Both the position numbers and the translations under genes were made by a program. From NCBI GenBank assembly GCA_036733345.1, contig DAINAR010000093.1:1-7528 (forward strand): DNA of 7,528 nt, read 5' to 3'. Each line of letters starts with the position of its first letter. The stretch's first letter is position 1. This document shows, one piece after another, positions 1 through 6,090 of the stretch. The notes beneath the pieces were generated by a model, which ran no database searches, was not told where the DNA came from, and saw nothing but the letters and a program-made list of their open reading frames with translations. The stretch comes from JAFGMQ01 sp036733345 (GTDB taxonomy: Bacteria > Desulfobacterota > DSM-4660 > Desulfatiglandales > Desulfatiglandaceae).

Positions 1-301
1 GCGCCTTCAAGTACTGAATCAGAGCACTAAAGGTAAGCAGTACCATGTACACCACAAGTATGCTGCCGATGGTGATCTCTATGCCGGCGCCTTCGGCGAA
101 GTTGCGTATGGCAAGCGCGATGCCGTCAGGCTCTCCTTCCGTGCCTATGCTCAGCAGCTGCAGCAGAGGGATAAGCAATACAATAGAAAAACCCCCGGTC
201 ACCCCCTGCAATAATGTCAGCATGAGGATCAGCAGGAGTTTCCAGGGCTGGTGCCCGCGAAGAAGGGAGAAAGTTTTAACTATAAAGCCAACTTTGTTCA
301 T
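1..301 (-). CDS. ABC transporter, N-terminal membrane part (probable lasso peptide exporter), partial
   Basis: The first 100 codons of a minus-strand gene that runs off the left edge of the window. The start ATG (299-301) overlaps the stop of the PqqD-like gene as ATGA, which implies translational coupling. The visible part has a short basic N-terminus (MNKVGFIVKTFSLLRGHQPW), a first hydrophobic segment at about residues 21-48, an acidic and glycine-rich loop at 51-75, and a second hydrophobic segment at about 77-97. This is the usual layout of the start of an ABC exporter transmembrane domain. The nucleotide-binding domain would lie outside the window, so no Walker motif can be checked. Lasso clusters commonly carry an ABC exporter (protein D) next to B1, and the overlap with B1 makes that role likely here. 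Base composition is clearly GC-richer than the central block. An exporter for another substrate cannot be excluded. Confidence 0.75.
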   Translation of the reverse strand, partial: MNKVGFIVKTFSLLRGHQPWKLLLILMLTLLQGVTGGFSIVLLIPLLQLLSIGTEGEPDGIALAIRNFAEGAGIEITIGSILVVYMVLLTFSALIQYLKA

Positions 302-588
302 TCATGTTTAAGAACGACCCCAAGTTTCACCATCTCATCGATCACCTCGGTGACCTCGGACTGGCATTGTTCGGCATCTACTTCGTACTCTTCCATCAGC
401 CTACTACACAGTTCATCAATAGTCAGAGGCACCTCAATAAGATCCCAGATCCGGGTTGCTACAGGATTAAGTGAGAAGTATTTGCCCTTATCAATATCCA
501 TCATCACCACTTCATCCTGCAAACGACCGGAGATGGTATTTTCATTTCGTACGTAAGTAGTCTTGAAGTCAATTTTTTCTGGAGCCAT
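298..588 (-). CDS. PqqD-like leader-binding protein (lasso peptide B1, RRE domain)
   Basis: A 96-residue protein with the PqqD / RiPP recognition element pattern. Two beta-strand segments are seen around residues 26-40 (DEVVMMDIDKGKYFSLN). A helix follows (NPVATRIWDLIE, about 41-52), then a helical part beginning PLTIDELCSRLMEEYEVD (54-71), and a final helix ending EMVKLGVV. The DxxxGxYFxLNxxAxxIWxLI signature is typical of lasso B1 proteins and stand-alone PqqD chaperones. Its role would be to bind the leader of the precursor and present it to the B2 peptidase and cyclase. It is separate from B2, so this is a split-B cluster. The start ATG at 588 is the first in-frame ATG after an in-frame TGA, and there is no Shine-Dalgarno sequence. 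It is coupled to the downstream ABC transporter. It lies about 1.6 kb from the cyclase, separated by an oppositely oriented gene. Confidence 0.88.
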   Translation of the reverse strand: MAPEKIDFKTTYVRNENTISGRLQDEVVMMDIDKGKYFSLNPVATRIWDLIEVPLTIDELCSRLMEEYEVDAEQCQSEVTEVIDEMVKLGVVLKHE

Positions 589-618
589 TTTGATTTGAAT
601 TAATTTAAAATATCACTG

Positions 619-641
619 ATCTGTAAAAGTAATCTGTAAAA
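619..641. repeat. Tandem direct repeat upstream of the PqqD-like gene
   Basis: ATCTGTAAAA occurs at 619-628 and again, identically, at 632-641, a 13-bp period. The second copy also forms an inverted pair, AATCTG (631-636) with CAGATT (644-649). It lies 30 to 60 bp upstream of the B1 start, where an operator or leader element could sit. The function is unknown, and in AT-rich DNA a chance origin is possible. Confidence 0.3.
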
Positions 642-719
642 ATCAGATTTCTCAAATTATTAAACAAGATTGGAGATGGGAAAGCTTTGTACTCCAGCAG
701 AAAATTTGAAAACTTAAAA

Positions 720-742
720 TTTGAAGATTTTAGGTCTTCAAA
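720..742. repeat. Inverted repeat (8-bp perfect stem, 7-nt loop) in the divergent spacer
   Basis: TTTGAAGA (720-727) is followed after seven bases by its exact reverse complement TCTTCAAA (735-742). It lies in the 287-bp spacer between the divergently read B1 and ATP-grasp genes. The stem is AT-rich and has no clean U-tract on either side, so it is a weak terminator candidate. It could be a regulator site serving either gene. Apart from this and the direct repeat, I see no convincing gene or consensus promoter in 589-875. Confidence 0.35.
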
Positions 743-875
743 GAATAATAATGTGCTGCCCTGAAGAATATACGGTATCATAAATGATATAAACCTGTCA
801 AATCTATGTGCATGATGTTTTATCAACTTGAATCTATTATTTTTATCTCAACAATATTTTTATAAGCATTAACTA

Positions 876-2117
876 ATGCTGCTAAAAAAATTAATCAGAC
901 TGTACAATTCACTGCCTTTTTTTGGCCCTTTTCTTTCTTGTGTCGATAAACAACACCGGCTGTTGTATTCAAAAGTCTATTTCTGCTCGACCTATAAAAT
1001 GCCCCTCTTATTAAGGGTTATTTTATATCCTGTATTATATGTAATGTGGCTAATTAAGGGAGCCTACCTGGTCATTCGTAATTTTTATCATAATTCAAAT
1101 GATACAAGGTGCAATTATAATGTAAGCAACCTGAAACAGCTTAAAAACTTACTATTCTTTACATTTATCTTCAATATAAATCCGGAAAGGTACTATACGC
1201 TGAGGCTCTTTAAGAAGAATTTTTCTAGAAATGAGCCTTTCATGTCAAACTCACATCTGACACCTATTCTCAGGTTTATTTCAAGATCGGGATCTGTTCT
1301 GGCGATAAATGACAAATTTGAATTTTGGAAGAAATTAAAGGACAACACTATAAGAATCCCTGAAACATTGGCTATTATAAGTAAAAACGGTATAAGCTTG
1401 CTCAAAGAGGGTCAGTCTTTCCCTGAATCTGACCTGTTCCTTAAACCTGTCACGGGGTCCAGGGGTTATGATTGTACCCTTTTAATGTATGGAGGAAATG
1501 GCATTTATAACCCTGAGCATTCGGAATTTCATTTCAACGAAACCAATCTAAAAAAATATCTGCGTCACAAGGCGTTCAGACAAAATTATATACTCCAACC
1601 AAGGTATCTTAACCACCCAGACTTAAATGACATCAGTAACGGGCATTTGTGCACATGCAGAATTGTAACTTACCTTGAGGACAACCAAGTTCCTAAATTT
1701 CTGTTTTCTCTGTTTATGATGCCTGTTGGGGATAGCATCTCAAGCAACACTGGCGCAATCTGGTCAGCAATAGATTCTGAAACTGGTATTCTTGAGGCCC
1801 CGAGCGATATGTACCAGAAAGAACTTATTGACAAGCACCCACAGGGGGGAGGAGTGATAAAAGGAAAGAATCTGCCATTTTGGGAAGAAGTAAAAGAAAG
1901 TTGTATTATGGCACATTCAATGTTCTCTGATCTTCATTTCATCGGCTGGGATGTCGCACTTTGTCGTGAAGGTCCGGTAATACTGGAAGGGAATATTTCA
2001 TGGGATTTGGAATTCTGGCAGCTGAACGAAACTTTTCAAAGTGCTATCTTATTCTTTAAATCAGTATTGGAAGAAAAGCTGCAGGCAGAATTACAAACCC
2101 TGAAGCATAAACCTTAA
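876..2117 (+). CDS. ATP-grasp protein, sugar-transfer-associated type, within the lasso cluster
   Basis: A 413-residue protein, the only plus-strand gene. From about residue 140 it follows the sugar-transfer-associated ATP-grasp pattern (ATPgrasp_ST): NDK at 145-147, FLKPVTGSRGYD at 188-199 (lysine and glycine-rich nucleotide loop), ILQP at 239-242, CRIVTY at 261-266, a GAIWSAID segment at 293-300, HPQGGG at 321-326, and the metal-site region IGWDVA (356-361) plus GPVILEGN (366-373). The N-terminal 135 residues are basic and hydrophobic. A strongly hydrophobic stretch at about 43-68 suggests membrane association. ATP-grasp enzymes form acyl-phosphates and ligate amines or thiols. The substrate here is unknown. 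Members often sit among polysaccharide genes, and here the gene lies between cyclase and B1, convergent with the cyclase (28-bp gap). The ATG at 876 is the first after an in-frame TAA. The gene is very AT-rich. It may be a tailoring enzyme or an unrelated insertion. Confidence 0.8.
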   Translation: MLLKKLIRLYNSLPFFGPFLSCVDKQHRLLYSKVYFCSTYKMPLLLRVILYPVLYVMWLIKGAYLVIRNFYHNSNDTRCNYNVSNLKQLKNLLFFTFIFNINPERYYTLRLFKKNFSRNEPFMSNSHLTPILRFISRSGSVLAINDKFEFWKKLKDNTIRIPETLAIISKNGISLLKEGQSFPESDLFLKPVTGSRGYDCTLLMYGGNGIYNPEHSEFHFNETNLKKYLRHKAFRQNYILQPRYLNHPDLNDISNGHLCTCRIVTYLEDNQVPKFLFSLFMMPVGDSISSNTGAIWSAIDSETGILEAPSDMYQKELIDKHPQGGGVIKGKNLPFWEEVKESCIMAHSMFSDLHFIGWDVALCREGPVILEGNISWDLEFWQLNETFQSAILFFKSVLEEKLQAELQTLKHKP

Positions 2118-2145
2118 CTAAAGGGAATTTCATCAATATAAGAGT

Positions 2146-3996
2146 TCACTTTCGAAGACCTTGATAAATCCTTGCAAACTCATGGGCCTTTTTAGCAAAA
2201 ATCAGGATTGAAAACTCTTCTGCAAAACTTACTTTGGATTCAGCGGAATTGAAATTATCAATTGACTTCCTTAATTTTCCGAAATCTATCATCTTAAGAA
2301 CCTGATCCTGTTCCAGGCTGTCTAGTTCTTTTGCAATTTCCTTGCATGCCTTATTAATCAAAACATAAAAATAATCTAACCTTACGGGATCATTCTTTGA
2401 AGGATTGGTTCTGACTCTTTCAGGTGCAACTCCCCTTAGTATCTCTCTGATTAATTTTCGATTTTGCAACCCCGTGGTTAATGCTGTGGATGGGATGCTC
2501 AATACATATTCGATAATCCTTTTGTCAAGCAAAGGATATCTATACTCAACCCCGTTAGATATTCCGGCATAATACCAATTTTCAGCCCGCTCCGCAATAT
2601 GGAACTGGTAAATGAATTTCAATAGTATTTCTCTTCTCGACCTCCATGAATAAAAGTCATTTAAGGTTTTACTACTAACAGAATATTCTTTGTTCAAATA
2701 CTTAATATCTCCTGCAGGGAATTTCGAAAGAGAATAAAACCTCAATGAAAGGGCTGGTAAGATCACACCCTGAATTAGAACTCTCAATAGCTGATGAGGT
2801 CTTGTTAATGGGTTTCTTTTCAAAAAAGATCTCCAGTGAAGGCCAAAGAAAAGATCAGAATCTACTCCTATTTCACCTGAACTAATAAATTCATCTCCTC
2901 CCCACCCGCTGAATATTAAATTTATAGCATTTGCGTTCGCATGTTCCAAAACCTTTACTTCATAGAAGAGATCCGTAAGATTCTTCCAATTCATCAGGTG
3001 TTTAATGATATCTGATGAATCCAGTTTTGTATAAACAGGTTCAATTTTAAGACTTGCTGCAGATTCTCCGACTAACTCTCTTTCATCGTGTGATTTTGTC
3101 TGAGGATCATATGATTGTGGTGACCAGCAATATCCAAAAAATTCACTCTGTTTGATGTATGCTTTTCTTGAAATTGAAGCTACTAAATATGAATCCAGCC
3201 CTCCACTAAGATGAGCAGAGGCTTTGAATTTAGCGTCGGAGCGTATCCTGACTGAATCTTCAATAAGGATCCTCAGGTCATTTACAGCATCATAGAACGT
3301 CAGATTCCTGTTTTCCTTGATTTTCTCAGGTATCCAATATTTTTTTAAAGCAACTCCTCCTTTTTCAAATTTAATATAACAGCCAGGGGGTATCTTTTTT
3401 ACCTTTTTGTTTGGTGTAATTCCGAATTCTTCTGTAAGACCTGATGCTGAGATTGTGTGACTAATCATCAATTTATCAAAGAACTCTTTGTTAATTTCCT
3501 CATCCCCATATAACGCCTTGCTAAGACTCAGGTTGTCAGATGAAAAGTAAAGAGAATCAGATTCTGAGCAGTACGAAATAGGTCTGATACCCAAATGATC
3601 TCTGTAAATGTAAGTTAATGCTCTTCCCTGATCGTAAATGAAGATTGAAAAGTCGCCATTAATTCCAGAAACAAAATTCTCACCATATTCCTGGTATAAG
3701 ATAGAGACTAGCTCGGGAACACGTATTTCTTCTTTTTTGATCTTAACACTCTCCAGTAGAGCATGAGTATTGAATATAGCTCCCGAAAACAGAACCAGCA
3801 AATTAAGGTTTTTGTCTATATAGAAGTGGTCTTCTGCCACGTATGGTAACCTTGGGTCCATAAAGAAGCCCCCCTTGAAGGTACTGAAGGAAACCTCATA
3901 ATGTTGACAACCAGGCCAGAAAATGCTTTGCCTAAGGGCGTCTAAATCAGAAAAAAAATCCACTGGATTGCCTGTGACAAAACCACCGTAAATCAT
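2146..3996 (-). CDS. Lasso peptide cyclase (asparagine synthetase B-like, protein C)
   Basis: A 616-residue asparagine-synthetase-like protein. The N-terminal half resembles the glutaminase (Ntn) domain, with GDFSIFIYD at 114-122 and RDHLGIRPISY at 132-142. It begins MIYGG, so the catalytic Cys2 of true asparagine synthetases is absent. This is usual for lasso cyclases, which do not need glutamine-derived ammonia. The C-terminal half has the ATP-pyrophosphatase loop SGGLDS at 264-269, SGWGGDEF at 363-370, and EYRYPLLDKRIIEYVLSIP at 484-502. The expected reaction is adenylation of the acidic ring residue of the core peptide, followed by attack by the new N-terminal amine to close the macrolactam. 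It starts 69 bp after the precursor stop, so the two are probably cotranscribed. An in-frame TAG lies just upstream of the chosen ATG. A true asparagine synthetase is unlikely given the missing Cys2 and the lasso neighbours. Confidence 0.92.
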   Translation of the reverse strand: MIYGGFVTGNPVDFFSDLDALRQSIFWPGCQHYEVSFSTFKGGFFMDPRLPYVAEDHFYIDKNLNLLVLFSGAIFNTHALLESVKIKKEEIRVPELVSILYQEYGENFVSGINGDFSIFIYDQGRALTYIYRDHLGIRPISYCSESDSLYFSSDNLSLSKALYGDEEINKEFFDKLMISHTISASGLTEEFGITPNKKVKKIPPGCYIKFEKGGVALKKYWIPEKIKENRNLTFYDAVNDLRILIEDSVRIRSDAKFKASAHLSGGLDSYLVASISRKAYIKQSEFFGYCWSPQSYDPQTKSHDERELVGESAASLKIEPVYTKLDSSDIIKHLMNWKNLTDLFYEVKVLEHANANAINLIFSGWGGDEFISSGEIGVDSDLFFGLHWRSFLKRNPLTRPHQLLRVLIQGVILPALSLRFYSLSKFPAGDIKYLNKEYSVSSKTLNDFYSWRSRREILLKFIYQFHIAERAENWYYAGISNGVEYRYPLLDKRIIEYVLSIPSTALTTGLQNRKLIREILRGVAPERVRTNPSKNDPVRLDYFYVLINKACKEIAKELDSLEQDQVLKMIDFGKLRKSIDNFNSAESKVSFAEEFSILIFAKKAHEFARIYQGLRK

Positions 3997-4043
3997 TAGA
4001 TATACCTAATGTCACTTAAATTCGAAATGAATTAAGATTAAGG

Positions 4044-4060
4044 CAGAAATAATATTTCAG
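4044..4060 (-). repeat. Small hairpin between precursor and cyclase genes
   Basis: CAGAAAT (4044-4050) and ATTTCAG (4054-4060) pair with one mismatch around a 3-nt loop, starting six bases after the precursor stop codon on the minus strand. RiPP operons often place an RNA hairpin here to stabilise the precursor message or limit readthrough into the enzyme gene. This one is short and AT-rich, so it is only a candidate. Confidence 0.3.
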
Positions 4061-4065
4061 TGCAA

Positions 4066-4206
4066 CTAACTTGCTGCAGACTTTGTATAAAAATTATTAT
4101 TTTCTGCATGTTTGGGGCTCGGCCCACTGTAAGTGGTTTTTTTAATCTCAAAACTCTTAATCTTGGGTGATGACCAAGCCTTCTTATTGTAGTGTAAAGC
4201 TTCCAT
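4066..4206 (-). CDS. Lasso peptide precursor (protein A), 46 residues
   Basis: A small gene in the spacer between B2 and cyclase, on the same strand as both. The translation begins MEALHYNKKAWSSPKIKSFE. This leader has the aromatic-x-x-Pro-x-Ile pattern (W11, P14, I16) bound by lasso RRE proteins. It continues IKKTTY, giving the conserved Thr near the cut site (T24/T25). With T25 at position -2, the core starts at S27: a ring segment SGPSPKHAE, then a tail NNNFYTKSAAS. E35 is the only acidic residue in the core and falls at position 9, so a Ser1-Glu9 nine-residue ring is predicted. If G28 were residue 1, the ring would be eight residues (Gly1-Glu8). F39 and Y40 are good steric plugs. The C-terminal residue is Ser, the target of the paeninodin-type kinase, and such a kinase is encoded nearby. 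The ATG at 4206 is the only in-frame ATG after a TGA. The mature structure is inferred. Confidence 0.87.
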   Translation of the reverse strand: MEALHYNKKAWSSPKIKSFEIKKTTYSGPSPKHAENNNFYTKSAAS

Positions 4207-4263
4207 TATATTGGAATTTAACTCTTTAATGTTAAAAGTGAGCTTTAATCAATTGTAAAGATA

Positions 4264-4293
4264 CAAATTAAATCTTAATTTTCTTCATATCAA
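4264..4293 (-). promoter_or_regulatory. Possible Bacteroidota promoter for precursor and cyclase
   Basis: On the minus strand, TTG (4293-4291) is followed after 19 bases by TTAATTTG (4271-4264), one mismatch from the Bacteroidota -7 box TAnnTTTG and with a spacing typical of that phylum. It would start a transcript with a leader of about 50 nt before the precursor ATG. The region is AT-rich, so chance matches are expected. The 135-bp B2-to-precursor spacer contains no other gene that I can support. Confidence 0.35.
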
Positions 4294-4341
4294 CCGTAAA
4301 TTCTGTATGAGTGACCTATAATCCATTGAAAAGCCACCCAA

Positions 4342-4755
4342 CTATTTTAGTTCAATAAACGAATCACCTGACGGAATAATCTCGACAAAGTCAACTACCA
4401 TCCATGCATGTGCTATTAATTTTCCCGATGGCCTCTTCTTTACGCCAAAAGATATTAGCGGTTCAAAACCTCTTTTTTGCAGCATCCACTTTCCGGAGAT
4501 ACATTGCACAAGACACCTGTTTTTCCAGAGCGCCAACCGGTCAGTATGATATAATGCAAACTTCACGTCAGTAAGAAACTCATCGAAGGGTTCCGGAGCC
4601 TTATGCCACTTACGAAATTTGATGTTCAAGACCTTCTTTAATGGTATCAAAATCAGAAACCCCTTTGCCATATAGAGCATCACAACAGCTTCAATCAGTA
4701 AACACTTCCGTCTTCGGCTTAGCTTCAGATACTTTCTAATAAGATTTAAACTCAT
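4342..4755 (-). CDS. Lasso peptide leader peptidase (B2, transglutaminase-like)
   Basis: A 137-residue protein matching lasso B2 proteins, cysteine proteases of transglutaminase fold. The N-terminal part is basic, with a hydrophobic helix at about 17-38. The catalytic region has Cys81 in LWKNRCLVQC (76-85), a helix ending KRGFEP, the strand LISFGVKK (100-107), and His116 in AHAWMVVD, with Asp122 the likely third triad member. Family role: with ATP and B1, it removes the leader after the conserved threonine region, freeing the amine used for ring closure. An in-frame TAG sits two codons before the ATG at 4755, so this start is firm. It lies 92 bp after the kinase gene and 135 bp before the precursor, on the same strand. 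The C-terminus ends soon after the Asp, which is normal for short stand-alone B2 proteins. The residue assignment is from pattern reading, not alignment. Confidence 0.88.
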   Translation of the reverse strand: MSLNLIRKYLKLSRRRKCLLIEAVVMLYMAKGFLILIPLKKVLNIKFRKWHKAPEPFDEFLTDVKFALYHTDRLALWKNRCLVQCISGKWMLQKRGFEPLISFGVKKRPSGKLIAHAWMVVDFVEIIPSGDSFIELK

Positions 4756-4847
4756 TCTCTATACCGCTCGCTTCTTCAGTTGCTGGAGACTGATTGTCGA
4801 ACGCCTTGTAAGTTTTAATAAACCAAATTCCTTAAAACTAACGGCGC

Positions 4848-5666
4848 TCAAATCCTTTTTTCAAGCATTCTCCTTAACTCACTAATGCCGGAGGTTCCTG
4901 CTCTCTTGACATGGTAAACTCTCACAAACGAGGCAATGACCTCTAAGGTACGGAAATAGGTTTTCTCATTATCCTTCATTCCCTCGAGGTACTCCCATCG
5001 GTATATCTCATTCCTCAGAGCAACAAACTTTTCCGCCCCGGTTATCTCCTGCAAAGATATTCCATCATCATGCCCGGCAGAAATTATAAAAACAATATTC
5101 AGGGGGTAATACTCTATATCACTCTTAATAACGGGATAATAAAATTTTTCAATATCAGGCGCAATCTTCTTGAGCCCATCCTTTTTAAGCTCGAGCTGTT
5201 TCAGGGTGTCATCCCACAGTTTGATGCGGTCTGAAATGGCCTTAATATAAGGCTTGCCACCAATAATTGTCATTGGGGAAACATCATCAGTAAGGAACTC
5301 CGCCCCGTTAATACAAAAAGAAGCCGTCAAGGACGACTTCCCTGCACCAGCCTCGCCACAAATCATTATTCCAAGGCCATTGTAACGGAAACTGCTCCCA
5401 TGCAACGGCAGAATCTTTCTCTGATGAAGTATCGCCCCGTATACCGAGCCGTTCAGATAAAGCTCAAGAGATTCTGTGGTCGCCTCGTGCGCAGGAGAAT
5501 ACTCCACCTCTTTGCCGTCCCTGGCATAAAAGGTCCCGACCCCTTCAACCTGCATCGCAAACTCATCCTGGTTCATCTGCCAGAAACTGTCGGCATAAAG
5601 GGGAGATGCAACTTGCCTAACCCTTCCAACACGTCTGACCGTGACATCTTTTAACGGAAACCTCAC
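4848..5666 (-). CDS. HPr kinase-like lasso peptide kinase
   Basis: A 272-residue protein resembling the catalytic domain of HPr kinase/phosphorylase. It has LHGSS at 88-92, the P-loop GEAGAGKSS at 104-112, and FLTDDVSP at 124-131 with the Asp127-Asp128 pair expected to bind metal and act in catalysis. The roughly 85-residue N-terminal part is not the usual HprK N-terminal domain, and no PTS genes are present. This matches the stand-alone kinases of paeninodin-like lasso clusters, which phosphorylate the C-terminal serine of the precursor. The precursor here ends in Ser46, consistent with that role. The start is GTG at 5666, directly after an in-frame TAG. The next in-frame ATG (codon 31, at 5576) would remove part of the N-terminal region. 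It lies 92 bp upstream of B2. A kinase for another substrate is possible but less likely in this context. Confidence 0.82.
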   Translation of the reverse strand: MRFPLKDVTVRRVGRVRQVASPLYADSFWQMNQDEFAMQVEGVGTFYARDGKEVEYSPAHEATTESLELYLNGSVYGAILHQRKILPLHGSSFRYNGLGIMICGEAGAGKSSLTASFCINGAEFLTDDVSPMTIIGGKPYIKAISDRIKLWDDTLKQLELKKDGLKKIAPDIEKFYYPVIKSDIEYYPLNIVFIISAGHDDGISLQEITGAEKFVALRNEIYRWEYLEGMKDNEKTYFRTLEVIASFVRVYHVKRAGTSGISELRRMLEKRI

Positions 5667-5698
5667 CTACGGAAAAACAATTAATTGATAATCAACAT

Positions 5699-5798
5699 NN
5701 NNNNNNNNNNNNNNNNNNNNNNNNNNNNNNNNNNNNNNNNNNNNNNNNNNNNNNNNNNNNNNNNNNNNNNNNNNNNNNNNNNNNNNNNNNNNNNNNNN
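5699..5798. other. Assembly gap of exactly 100 N
   Basis: A run of exactly 100 N, the conventional placeholder for a scaffold gap of unknown length. It falls inside the nucleotidyltransferase gene. Any reading frame through it, including a short ending MLIIN just after it (5681-5698), is an artefact of gap length. The family length implies that the real missing DNA is longer than 100 bases. Confidence 0.97.
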
Positions 5799-6073
5799 TC
5801 TACAAGCAGATCCAGATCGCAATACTCACGAACAGTAGCATCTCCATAAAGACTGTACGAAAGCACAGGCCCCTTAAGCGGAATGAATTCAATGCTTTCA
5901 GAGTTGAGTGCATCAGTGATCCTGATAAACTCTGCAACTTTTTCCAGGGCAACTATTTTGTCTTCAAACCTCCCCGCAGACTCCTTTCTGCCTGTAAGTT
6001 TATCAATCTGATACGTGGAAAGACCATGCCTTTCCCGTAAAACCGTAGGAGAAAAATCAGTTATTCCGGACAT
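5799..6073 (-). CDS. Nucleotidyltransferase (NTP_transf_5-like), 3' part lost in assembly gap
   Basis: About 91 N-terminal residues are readable before the N run. The second half shows the signature of the uncharacterised nucleotidyltransferase family NTP_transf_5: FIPLKGPVLSYSLYG at about 63-77, then VREYCDLDLLV at about 81-91. The LKG, the conserved Arg, and the DLDLLV aspartates are the nucleotide- and metal-binding core. Full-length members run to several hundred residues, so most of the protein is missing. The ATG at 6073 lies 17 bp after the stop of the WecA-like gene, suggesting one transcript. Relatives occur beside the kinase in several lasso clusters. In the pseudomycoidin cluster such a protein was reported to modify the phosphorylated peptide further with a sugar. 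A similar step after the kinase is a reasonable inference here. The end of the gene and its distance to the kinase cannot be given. Confidence 0.78.
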
Positions 6074-6090
6074 TAAAAGAATGGCGCAAT

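Noticed and set aside
605..826. A 73-codon minus-strand open frame upstream of B1, considered as a second precursor or small protein.
   Set aside because: It has no leader-like aromatic-x-x-Pro motif followed by Thr and a ring pattern. Its composition (rich in Phe, Leu, Ile, Asn) is that of chance translation of AT-rich spacer, and it overlaps the inverted and direct repeats.
2118..2145. A bidirectional terminator between the convergent ATP-grasp and cyclase genes.
   Set aside because: The 28-bp gap contains no inverted repeat with a U-tract on either strand.
2146..3996. Ordinary asparagine synthetase for amino acid metabolism.
   Set aside because: The catalytic Cys2 is absent (MIYGG), and the gene sits directly after a lasso precursor with B1, B2 and kinase nearby.
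4201..4216. A 5-bp stem (TTCCA / TGGAA) overlapping the precursor start codon, considered as a translational switch.
   Set aside because: The stem is very short and AT-rich, with no conserved riboswitch features or support from neighbouring sequence.
4281..4327. A 13-codon minus-strand frame (ATG at 4325) between B2 and the precursor.
   Set aside because: Too short, with no lasso leader or core pattern. It overlaps the candidate promoter region.
5681..5698. The short ending MLIIN read as the C-terminus of the nucleotidyltransferase across the N run.
   Set aside because: The frame is preserved only because the placeholder is 100 N. The true gap length is unknown, so this ending cannot be assigned to the protein.
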